This document shows, one piece after another, positions 23,201 through 35,500 of a stretch of DNA of 64,000 nt. The position numbers and the translations under genes were made by a program. Each line of letters begins with the position of its first letter. The stretch's first letter is position 1. The notes under the pieces are model-generated. The model made no database searches and was not told where the DNA came from. It saw only the letters and a program-made list of their open reading frames with translations. Origin of the DNA: Diphasiastrum complanatum (taxonomy: Eukaryota > Streptophyta > Lycopodiopsida > Lycopodiales > Lycopodiaceae); the NCBI GenBank assembly GCA_029204225.1, contig CM055109.1:44641054-44705053 (forward strand), in the 5' to 3' direction.

Positions 23201-26200
23201 CTTTTTGCTGTGAAATTTCAGCATCTTGCTGATCTTTCCAAGTGGAGTTTGGATCAGCTTTTGTCTCTCTTTTCAGGTTGAAGGAGGGCGCCCAACAGAG
23301 ATCTTGGAGGAGCAATTTGTGGCACCCGAAAATCAGAATCTCAAATCTGATTTTTATGCAACCAGTTTTCAGCAAGTTTTGTTTGGAGGAGGGCGCCCAA
23401 AAATCTGCTACTGATTTTTGGTTGTGGTGTCTCCTTATCTTGCTGTTTTTGTTTTCAGGTTTGCATTTGTGTAGGAGGGCGCCCAAAATTCAGCAAACCA
23501 TATTCAGGGTTAGGTCAACTTGTGGCTGGAAATTTGCAGATTCTAAGCAAGCAGTAGGGCGCTTTCAACAGCCCTATTGGAGTGTGTGTTTATCACACTA
23601 TTCGGCTTCCTAATTGGGTTTCGGTGTAGGTTTCATTCAAAGCTAACCTAATTTTCAAGAAGCTGGTTTTTTTGTGCAGGACAGCCATCTTTCCATTATC
23701 TTTTGGGCACTTTGGTTGTAGATTGAAAGAATTCTTATGCTCCTACTTTCAGCTCTTTATTTGCTGCAAATTTTTTTGAGTAGATTTGGTTGTGGAAAGG
23801 CTCCCTTTCCTATCTACTACAAGCCGAAATTTTGTTGGAGGTAATGGCTAAAGAATCGGAAGCTATCGGTTCTTTGTTTAGTGAAGATCGGTTGGATGGC
23901 ACAAACTACTCCTTGTGGAGTTACATGATGAAAAATCTTTTCATAGCAAAAGGGCTGTGGGATTTGGTCAATGGTGATGAGGAAAGGCCTCGTCTTTGGC
24001 ACCTCCTACACCTCATGGATCATCATCATCAACATCATCTTCTCCATCTTCGGAAGAACAAAAGAAGTGGGATAGAAGGGATGCACAAGCACATTCTATG
24101 GTTGCTCTTGTTGTGAAAAGATCTATCTTACCTCATATTAGGTCTTGTAAGACATCTAAAAGTGCGTGGGATACACTTTATACCATGTATAGAGTCAAAA
24201 ATCTAGCAAGAGTGGTGTATCTCAAAAATCAGCTTTCTTTGTTGAAGATGCAAGAAGGGGATCAAGTGACCAATCACTTGATGAAGATCAAGGATCTTCG
24301 TGAGGAGCTTCTCAATATTGATGAGATAATTGAGGATGCTCAATTTGTTTCCATTACTCTCACTTACCTTCCTCTTATCTTCCATTTGTTTCATCTTTGA
24401 GTATCTCTCTAAGGGGACATCAACTCTCCTTTGATGAACTTGTTGTGTTGCTTCTTCAAGAGGAGCAAACGAGGCAAAACTTTGCGGGTGACACTCAACA
24501 AGATCAAGCTTCCTTCACGAAAGACAAGGGCAAAGGCAAGTCAAAAGGAAAGGGGAAGCCTCCTTCCAAGGATGAGCAAAAGCCCATTGGAGGTCAAGAT
24601 GTCAAACACTCAAAAGAAGTAAGGGAAGTGCCATTATTGCAAGAAGTATGGGCACTTCATCAAGGATTGTAAGAAGAAGCTTGCGACAGAGGAGAGTAAA
24701 GGAATTGATACTAGTGCTTCACTTGCTACTTTGGAGCAAGAGCTTGAAGCTATTGGTGATCTCTCCAACCAAGACTATGCTTTTGTGTCTAATATTGCTT
24801 CTACTAGTACTTCTACATCTATGAGGAATTCAGGTTTTGTTTTGCAAGTTGTTGATTTTCAGCCCATTGAATGGGTGATTGATAGTGGTGCTACTCCCAT
24901 TGAATGGGTGATTGATAGTGGTGCTACTCGTCATATGGCTTCTCGCAAAGAAGCATTCACTAAATTAGTGAAAGTGCAAAATGGAAGTAAGGTACAATGT
25001 CCGGATGATGCATCTTATTCTATTCATGGAATTGAAATTCTAGCCATCATTCTGCCTAATGGTGAAGAAAAGTACATTAAGAATGTGCTTTATGTTCCGA
25101 GAATCAAGAAGAATCTTCTTTCGGTTTCAACTATGTTGAAGCAAGGACTAGTTGTTGAGTTCAAAGAAGATAAGTGTCTTGTCAAGGATCCTAAAAGATC
25201 ACTTTTGATTATTGTTTCGGGAACAATGCATGCTGGCTTATTCATTATGGATACCTATGAGCGACGAATTCCCTCTACACGTCTTGTGGCTTCTACATCA
25301 CAATCATTGGAGTTGGCTGAATTGTGGCACGCAAGGTTTGGGCATCTCAACTTTGCAAGTTTGAAGAAGCTGAAGACATTTAATATGGTAGAAGACATTC
25401 CTACTATTGAGCAGCCGGAAGGGCATGTATGCGAGGGGTGCATACTTGGAAAGTTTCAAAGGAAACCTTTTCCAATTGATGGAACTATAAGGGTTCTTGA
25501 TAAATTTGATTTGGTTCATAGTGATGTTTGTGGTCCAATGAGGTCCGAATCCATTGGAAAGTGCATCTATTTTGTGACCTTTATTGATGACTTTTCCCGT
25601 TTTACATGGATCTATCCTATGAAGGCTAAATCAGAAGTTTTTCAACGTTTCCAAGATTTTCTAGCAATGGTGGAAAATCAGTTTGGGCATTCTTTGAAGA
25701 CCCTACGCACCGATCGAGGAGGGAGAAAAGGGAATTCTACATCAAATGACAACTCCCTATACGCCTTAACAAAATGGTGTTGCCGAGCGAAAGAATCGCA
25801 CACTTATGGAGATGGCCCGTTGCATGCTCAAAGGAAAGGGGCTGTCTCACAAGTTTTGGGCTGAAGCGGCTATAACAGCAGCATACATAAGCAATCGTTG
25901 TCCTACTAAAGCATTGAAAGTATTAACTCATGAAGTCTGGTATGGGAAGAAGCCTTCAATCTCTCACTTTCGCATTTTTGGTTGTACGGCTTATGCTTTT
26001 GTTCCGGATAAACTTTGTACAAAGCTTGAGGATAAAGGAGTTAAATGCATTTTTGTTGGTTATAGTAGTGAAAGCAAAGGCTATAGGCTGTTCAATTTGA
26101 GCACTAACAAGATTATTGTTAGTCATGATATGCATTTTGATGAAAAGAATTCATTGGATGTGGCCCCAACTCATATCTTGAAGGGGGACAGCCCACATAG

Positions 26201-29200
26201 TGTGAATGTTGAAGTTTTTCCAGATTTGGTACCATCTTCTATTGCTGGAGATAAGAGGCAGCAATCAACCAGTTTCGACGTACCCAACACCTCATTAAGT
26301 TTAGAGCCTAATGTTCATCAAGAACCGCCCGTTGTTGCTCAAAATAAGCCTGCAGGAACTGTTGGACAGCAAGGACCAGTTTTGGAAGATCTTGGACAGC
26401 CAAGTGCAGTGTCGGAGGATCTTGGACAGCAAATTGTAAGAAGAGTCATGGCTGTTGGACAGCCCAAAACAGTCCCACGGTGGCTGTTATCGACTTTGCG
26501 GGACAGCAAAGTAAGTTCATTTTATGATGGAAAGACACGTGCCTCTACAAAATCATTGGACTATGCAGATTTTTCAGATTTTGCTCTTACATCTCATGGA
26601 GATGTTGCGGAAGAACCTGTTTTCTATGAGCAGGCCAAGGAAGTAAAATGTTGGGAGGATGCGATGCAAGATGAGTATGACTCACTTAATGAAGAACCAG
26701 ATTGGGGTTCTTGTTGACCTTCCTCACGGGAAGGAGGCAATTGGTTCTAAATGGGTATACAAAATCAAGTATAGGGCAGATGGTACCATTGAAAGGTACA
26801 AGGAGATTGATGCTGTAATACTTGATCTTGGTATGGTTTTTGAAACCTTAGATTTAGGCCTATTGCATTTTATCTTGGTCTTGAATTTGTACAAGAAGGG
26901 GCTGGAATTTTCATCTCTCAAGAACGCTACATTGGGCAGATTTTGAAGCAGTTCAAGATGGAAGATTACAAGCCGGTTGCTACACCTATGGAGACAGGCT
27001 TGAAATTGAGTAGTCAAGGTGATGGTGAACCATTTGATACTACTTAATATTGTCAAGCTATTGGCTGTCTCATTTACCTATGTAATTCAAGATCGAACAT
27101 TTCTTATAGTGTCTCACTCATGAGTCAATTCATGCATGCCCGATGACATCACATTGGAAAGCATTGTTGCCTAGAGTCAGATTTGAAGCTTTATGCAAAT
27201 CTTTAAATTTAATACCACGTGGTGGTTTTATTACATAGTGTAGATTTCAGTTTTTGCATTGTCATTTAAGGAGGGTGTTAGAAATAAATGACTATGCTGA
27301 AGTTAATCCATAGGTTACTTTGACCCAAAAGGTCGAGATTTGTGTAACCATGGGTATTTAGTTATTTAGGCCATAGTTTGTCTTAAGTTCAGTTGGACCC
27401 AATTTTGTTCATGTACTGACTCATGGGTCCTTAGGGGTCTTATTTTGTTTAGGGGCCCTATCTTGACTTTTGGGGGTGCCCTACATGTAGTAAGTGGTTA
27501 ACCTTAGGGTTTGTTGGCATTTGGCCACATCCAGGTAGAGTACTTAGATGCTCATTGTGTATTCCATTTTGGACAGTTTGGCTAATTATTGCTCTCCATT
27601 GCTCTTGTTGTTGTTTTTTCTCTCTCTCTCTTAGAGTTGGATGCCCAGCCTCTTCTCTCTTGTTTTCTGTGGAGATTGATTGATAACTAGATCTTGGTGA
27701 CTTGACTCTTGCTTTCCTACAGTTCTGGCTAATTTCCACTTTGTTGAATGCATTACATTAGCTTAACTCACTCAGGTGAAGATAATACTATTTTGATGGA
27801 GAAGTTGCAAATGCATGATATGTATGTATCAATTGAGAGTCAAAACTCAAAACAACTCAATAGATCATTGCTTGTAAAAAAGAATTTCAGCTTTGATACC
27901 ATGTTAGTTCACAAACTTCAAGCTTTGGGGTGCAACTATCTATATTTTAGTTTATCCTATGAAATTTATCTTATTTTTAATTCTTATAGTTGGTGGATGT
28001 TGATAACTTGTTCCAAGGACTATTTTGGATGTATGTATTTGCAGGTGTAGCATCAATCATTGAGATTTTAAGTGAACCTTTGTACATTTTAGCCCAAAAG
28101 ATGTCTCTAGTGCGTGTGCGTGTCACCATTGAAGCAAGTGCTACACTTTTACGTTGTGGGGTTACATACATTCTACTTGTGAACGGGATTGGAAAGGTAA
28201 GTGTGCTTTTTAAAACCTCCATTCTTTCCAAGTACCTTGATAAACTTAGGAAGGTTATTTCGATAAATAAATGGACAATTATGAAAGATGATTCTTCAAA
28301 CATAGTAACTGCATAATTGAACCTTTTTGAGTTGACAACTATGGATAATGTAGGTCGTACTTTAATCATGTTCTTATCATGATGAAACGAATTTCAATTT
28401 TGCCCTCATGATTGGCATGTTGTTATCAAAGCTTTGTCAAAGTTGAAGAAAATTGAGCTATTGGAATAACTTTTTTAGCACTAACGGTTCAATTCTACAA
28501 TTATCTATTTGCAATATGTATGTTGCTTGGATCTTATGACTTTTCAAATAGAATAGTTTTTATGCATAAATTACAATGTTTTATTGACAATACAAAGCAT
28601 GCATGGGAAAATTGTTTGATGCTAGATGCTGACATATTTGATGGCAATACGTTTGTCACATAAACCTGATGTGATATATGTTGTTCAAATGGCCATTAAG
28701 TTGTGTGGTCTATTGACATATAGAATTGATTCGATGATGAGTTGTCAATCCTCTCCCTAGAAAATACTATAATCTAGGTTTCTCGATATTATGAACACTT
28801 TTTGAAAGATGAATCACATGCTCTTTGTGTAGCCACCAGCTGGCACATGGAATTTAACCCTCAAATTGTCCACTACATATTGTCTATTTGATCCAAATGG
28901 GAATTTGAGGATCCACTCATGCAAATCCAAACAATATCCTACCAAGAACTTGTTACGTTGCTAGACAAACCATAATGTTTGCAAAGGTCCATCAAACCAT
29001 TTAAATGATGTCTTAATCTAATGCTAGAACTTCAGCCACAAGAAGCCGTGACAAGTTCACATATCTTTAGGCAATAACTTTTAATTTTAGTGGTAGACAT
29101 TTTCATATTATTATTTTGCATCTCGACAATCAATAATACTTTGGTTTATGGTTGGTTCTGTAGAACCATTGTAGCATTATCTCTGTTATCAGATGTATGC

Positions 29201-32200
29201 TTAAAAGCTAGGCTGTTACGTTGAGATCGCCATGTATCTAGCAAGCTTGCTAAGTGAATGACGAGTAGATAGCTATGGCAATTGCATAGGTGTTGGGTAG
29301 TTGTTACATAGGTCAATGGAATTTTCATATGAATATGATGCTCATTTAGCTCATTTTGACCAATGGTTGGAACTTATTTTGATACTTAGATTTGTTCACA
29401 TACCGCGATGCATTTTTGGTATGCAAGGGTAACAATGTATCTTTGGAATTTGATTTATTGCAAAACCTTTTATATTTTATCCTCTACAAATTTTCATATA
29501 AAGTTTAACCATTCCCCACTCATGGTTTGTACATTATGTCCTTTATTAACATGTGTCTTCCTATATATAAACAATATACATGATCCTTGTTGAGATTTTC
29601 TAGAAATTCGCTTGTCATTCTTTCTTTATACAACATACTGAGAGGTACCACAAGATCTTGCAATGATCTACAAACAAAATACATAGGATAGAAGCAAAAG
29701 CTTTCACTCTATTGACCTCTTTTTAGAGTACAATAGTAAAACCCTAAGAGAGCATTGCTACCAATCTGCTCAAACCTTTGTTGCCTGGGAATGAATGACG
29801 AATTCCAATGCTCAAATATCCGAAAACTCCCACTTAACTCTAATTGCAATCAGCTAAACCTACTAGGTCAATTTGCTACTATCAATCCAAAGTCTAAACC
29901 CACTTGGGTCCTTGCTAGTCCAATGAATATACCTACGAGGTTGTTTTCATGTGATAAAGTTAAAGGAATTAGGCCCTTTGTCTTGTTCACTTGACTAGGA
30001 ATTTAGTGCTAGATGTACCTTTAACATCTCGTTGTAGTTGTGACTCATATCTAGTGCCTCTTATCTCAAGTGTATGTTGAGCAAGCAAGATTATGGCATT
30101 CGTAGAGGATCTTATTAGAAGTTCATTCATGTGTAACACAAAACTGTCATCCATTACTCTAAGCATACCTTCTTGTTTGGTGTTTGCCTCCACAGAAGTG
30201 ATAGAATGAGCTAACTCTTTTGCTTGACCAGTTTATACTTGCTGAATGCCTCGCACACTAGCAATGTGGAATTGTTGAAGGCTTTTCCAATCTCCTTTTT
30301 GGGATCACTACCTACAATGACAAATCGCATCTAATGCACTACAGTAGAAGATAGTGTATTAACCACCACAATTTTTCATGATATTCATTATTTGGTAATG
30401 ACAATCCAAATTAATCCTTGCATCAGTTGGGTCCACCTAACTTGTTGACTATCAACTTTGGATGATTGCAAGCTAGTGTAAATACAATCGGTATTGAAAC
30501 ATAGTTTTCTACACTACAAGTAATGCCGGGTGATATTGTGTTGCTCACTCTACCACGCTGCTCCTATGTTGAGGACTACTTAGCTTCTTGCTCTTATAGA
30601 TTATTTCCGTACCTTCCTAAATACTGGACCTATGACGATGTCACCTGCATCCATTTCTAGGGTTAACTGCCTTCCGCAAGGCCTTTCAAGACTCCATTGT
30701 ACTACGGTATTAATATCTTGTAACTAACCCAATGAGGGAACTTCTCTAAGACTGATTCATAATAGATCTACCAAAAAAAATTGCAAACAAGTAGCCAATT
30801 CTCCTTCCTGCACTCCAAAAAGCACATTAGTAAATTTCCTGCCCACGCCCTACTACATGCATAGTATTTCGTGGAGGTCGGCTAGGAAGACGTTTAGGAG
30901 ATGTTTTTAGGCTGTATATCTTCTCTAGGTAGATCACCCTCCCTAGTATCTCTTCATGCAATCGGTTTTAGCAAACGTGCCCTAGTTTTTGAAAATGACA
31001 CACATGAAGTCATTCGTGTATCTCATTGCCCAAAAAAAGCACTTTCAGCTTTAAGTTTGCACGCGATCACCGCATGTGACATTTGAAGACACCATTGGAA
31101 ATATTTCAAGAGATAAGATCTGTACTTGTAATTTACCCAAACTGCATTTCTCTTCATGATGTATCTGTCCCAAGCCCTAGCTACACTTAATCATTAGTAC
31201 ATTTGATGATATAGTGAATACACTTGTTTGCCTAAACTATGAGTCCCTTTGATAGATCGACTATCTTGTTAGGTAGATAACACATTCGTGTACCCAAGAC
31301 AATCAGTCCTACGATCATTTGGAAGTTGTCACTGGTCAATGAGATGAACAAACACATCCATCCATTTCTGTAATGAGTCCTTCGACTACATTTAAGTGAT
31401 ATAATTGATTCAATGACTTACATACACCATAGAACCTACGGTTCCCAGAACCGTGGGTCCTAGGAACCGTGGGGTGAACCGTACCATGGTTCATCAACCG
31501 TGGTACGGTTCCAGTATTTAATTATTTAATTAACTAATTAATTAATTAATTACCAAAACCCTCAAGGCAGATTAGATTAATTATAGAACAATTACAGAAC
31601 ATCTCATTAATTACAGAATATTTACAGATCAGATTAATTACAGAACATTTGATTGTTAAATATCTGATTGATTAATATCTGATTTGTTATTGATTAGTAA
31701 TGACATAATACAGAACAAGATGGTTTCGGTAATTAATTTTGACAAATAGCAAAAGAAGGGCATCTAAAAAACAAAATTAATTAATTAATTAATTAATTAG
31801 GACGGTTCACCTCTAAAATTTCTATGAACCGTACGGTTCTCAGAACCGTGGTGAACCGTCCACGGTTCATAAATTCTATGACACACCCAGTAGATGAGCT
31901 GTCCAGCCACATGCATGTATAAAACCTTCGTACATGGCAAACCATTCAGCCTACATCTGATAGCATAGAGAAAATATTGAAATATAGGAAAAAAACAATG
32001 TGAAAATGACCTCGGGTGAGACCCATGCTCATACAAAGCATCACAACTGCTCATATTAAATATGAGATTGATTTGTATAAGCATCCTAATGATGTATATC
32101 TTCTACCCTCTTGGTAGAGTTCTCTTAGTGAGCCCTTCTACTCCTGTGTACCACTCAAAGTAGGGCCTCTACTACACTAATGTGCACAGTCTATAGGTAG

Positions 32201-32424
32201 ACATGAGGGTTTCGGGGCGGACGCGGCCTTTTGGCGTCCGCGTCCGGTGCCCAGACCCGGACACGTCCGACCCCTGGACGCGGGGTCGGACGTATCCATT
32301 TTTTTTTAAAAAATTTTTTGGACGCTGGACGCGGACGCGTCCGGGTCCTAGAACACATCCGGGACCTGGACGCATATTTTTTTTTCAAAAAAAAAAAAAA
32401 GTTTGGCCCCTAAACCCTAAAACG

Positions 32425-32500
<76 letters not shown>

Positions 32501-35500
32501 AAGCTTTATTAATGTCTTTTCCACGCCAAAAGGCATATAAGACTAAGGAAATACATGTCAAGTATGTGGTAACCGTGGAGTGTATAAACGACTCCAAAAA
32601 CTGTAATAAAGAAAAAAAGAAACATCTAGTGCAAGTTAAGATAACTATATAAATGATAATGTCTGTGCATGGTAGTCAAATGTATCCATGTCAAGATGCC
32701 AGGTCTGTATTGGCGTTGTAGAAGGATGTAATGCGAGCTGTAGCATGAGGAAGTGCAGGAGCCCGTTGACGTCGCCTGTGAGCAGGAGCATGTATAGTGT
32801 GTCTGTGTGTAAGAGGTCTAGTAGGGCGTGTAACTCTTGTGACCGCCTGAGGCTGGGTGGTGCATCGTCTCTGCATCCTAGGTCTGGGAATGTCGTCGCA
32901 ATCGCTGTCAGTCATGTATGCATCAGGGCGTGATCTCCGGCGAGAGAAGAAGGATGTAATCTGAGACTGTGTGTCTGGATAGGTGTGCTGAGCTGTCTGA
33001 CATAGGTCCTGACGCAGGAGGGACATCTCACGTATCATAAGTGCCACACATCTAGGGTCCTCATATGAGATGAGGGACTGTAATGTAACAGGTGTCTGAC
33101 GAAAAAGGCAATGATATCGCCCTCTGATCTCATAGTAAACTGGACATGTGAAAAGGAAATGCTCCTCTGTCTCAACCATAGATAATAAACATAACTGACA
33201 AAGCCGCTCCTCTCGTGGGGTACCCTGGAAGCGTCTAGTCTCAATCGCCAACTGGTGTGAGGACACTCGGAACTGGCCCAAAATAAATCGGAGCCCATGA
33301 GATAGTCCTGAGGTGAGAAAGTGTGGCAAAACTGGCAATCCAACTGTGCCTAGCTCCAGAAAGTGTGTCCTGTAATAGTCGGGTTTGACCCCGAGCTGTC
33401 CCTGCCATGTCCGGCTCAGGTATGCTCTATAGAGAAAGCGTCTGATATACTCATGGGTGCCCGATGGAAGGTCTGTGATAGAAATCCCAAGTGTATCCAG
33501 TATTCGGGAGGCCTGAGAGAACCATGATAGTCGATGCCCCTGATCATAAAGGTCTCGCGAGGAGGCAAGTGCCGTCTGTGTGTATCTCTGCTCATCTGTG
33601 GGTAACGTCATAATACGCTGAATATATAGAATAAGTTGGAAGATGGCGGATAGCTGAATGGGAGGGACCGCGAACTCTGTCAGGATAATCTGATGTGGGA
33701 CAGATGGCTTAGCCCGTATCATCCGAGATAGCATGAGAACTTGTAGTCGTGAAATACTGGCCCAATCCGAAGATGTAAGACCGGCACACGATACCTCTGC
33801 TGCATATAGGGCTGTGGGAGTAACGAGAGAATAAACCGTCTGAAACAGAAGCGCTCTAACTGGACAAGGGAGGCGTGACCCTTCCCAAGTCTGGCAAAGG
33901 CTGCTTGTCGCATGCCAAAGATAGGGCCTGTAAAAAGCACGCCAAGGTAAGTGTAAGAAGATACGACCTCCAAGGGTTGCCCATCAAAGATGAGTTTCTG
34001 GCATTGCATAAAAGCTCTCGATGTGTTGAAAACCATAACTTTGGTTTTCAATATGTTAACCCCCAATCCCCATCTACTGCAGAAGGCATGAAGACTGTCT
34101 AGCTGTCGCTGTAATATCTCTCTGGAAGAAGACAGGAGGACTACGTCATTTGCATATAAAAGTATAGCAATCAAGATGCTCCCAAGCCTGCAACCTGTGC
34201 CACCGCATCCCTCAATAACTCTCTCAAGCTCATCAATATATAGTCCAAACAGGGTTGGGGATAGAGAACAACCCCGTTTCATGCCAATAGTGCTCCAGAT
34301 GTGGTCTGAGATGCCGGTATCACTCCGAAAACAGCCAAGGACTCTCTCATATAGTGCCATCACTGCCAAGATCATGCCAGTAGAAAAACCAAGATCACGT
34401 AGACGTTGAATGAGAAGGGATCGTGGAACACAGTCGAAGGCTTTCCTGAAGTCAACAAAACAACAGTAGACATGTTCTCTTCTGTGTCTAGCCTCCTCAA
34501 TAATGGCCCGAAGGGTGAAGATATGATCTGTGGTGGAGTAGTGTGCTCTAATACTTGCCTGGCCCAATGCATGTAATCTCCTAGACTCTGCCTCAGAACT
34601 GACAACTGACTGGAGGATGGTGCCATATAACTTAGCAATGATGTGTCCAATCATAATGGTGCGATAGTTACCAGGGTCCATGGGGTCACCAGTTTTATGA
34701 ATGGGGTGGATGATGTTGGTGCACCAGGAGGAAGGAAAGCCGGAGACAACTGCTTAAGCAAAGTGGCTAGGATCGGTGAAAGTGTATCTACAGCATGGAT
34801 TAATAGTTCGGATTCAAGGTCATCAATATCACGGGTGCGACGGGTTTTCAGTCTTTTGATGGCGGTCAGGACCATGTCCCGGGTGAAGAAAGTGAAAGTA
34901 GTCGGTTGGGGAGAAATGGAGATGGGTGTGTCCGTGGGTACAATATATAAGGTAGTGGCGTATGTAGTCCAGGTATGGAGGTCAGTGAGGGGAGGAGGTG
35001 GGGTACGGGGGATGAATTCTCTCCAGAAGGCACCGGAGGAGGAACTGCAAAGGGAATCGACTAAGCTTTTCCCCTTGTGAGTTTCATACGTCCGTTTCTT
35101 CCGTCGGAGGGCATAATGGAAAGATCTGCGAGCTGCAGGAAGAAGGTGTGTATTATGCAATCTAGCTTGGGTGACTTGGAGATGGAGGATACGACACTCG
35201 GCGTCAAACCAGGGAGGTCGGATAGGGTGTGACGGAGTGGGTGGGCGTCGATGTGGTTTGGAGGGAAAGGAAAATGATGCAGCGGTATGTAGTGAGGTGG
35301 TAAGGAAGATAGCTTGTGTTTCCAACGACGTGTGGTGGGGAAAATGACAAAGGAATGAACTGATGGCCTTCTGGTATGTCTTGATGTGAGAGCGATTGAA
35401 GGTGTATTTGGGTGCACGAGAGATGGATGGAATAATGAGTGGTTGGGAAGTCGGGATGGAGCCCATACTGAAGGAGTGATCGGAAAGGGTAGTGGGAAGA

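Larger units (their letters stand above)
23133..27721 (+). mobile_element. Copia B: degenerate Ty1/copia retrotransposon
   Basis: The PBS TGGTATCAGAGC is at 23133-23144, gag starts at 23844, then come protease, integrase, remnants of reverse transcriptase, a polypurine tract (27268-27275) and a 446-bp right LTR. The left LTR is not recognisable as a copy of the right one. Most of the reverse transcriptase core and all of RNase H are deleted. It lies in the 5.3-kb RFT1 intron, in the sense orientation. Confidence 0.85.
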
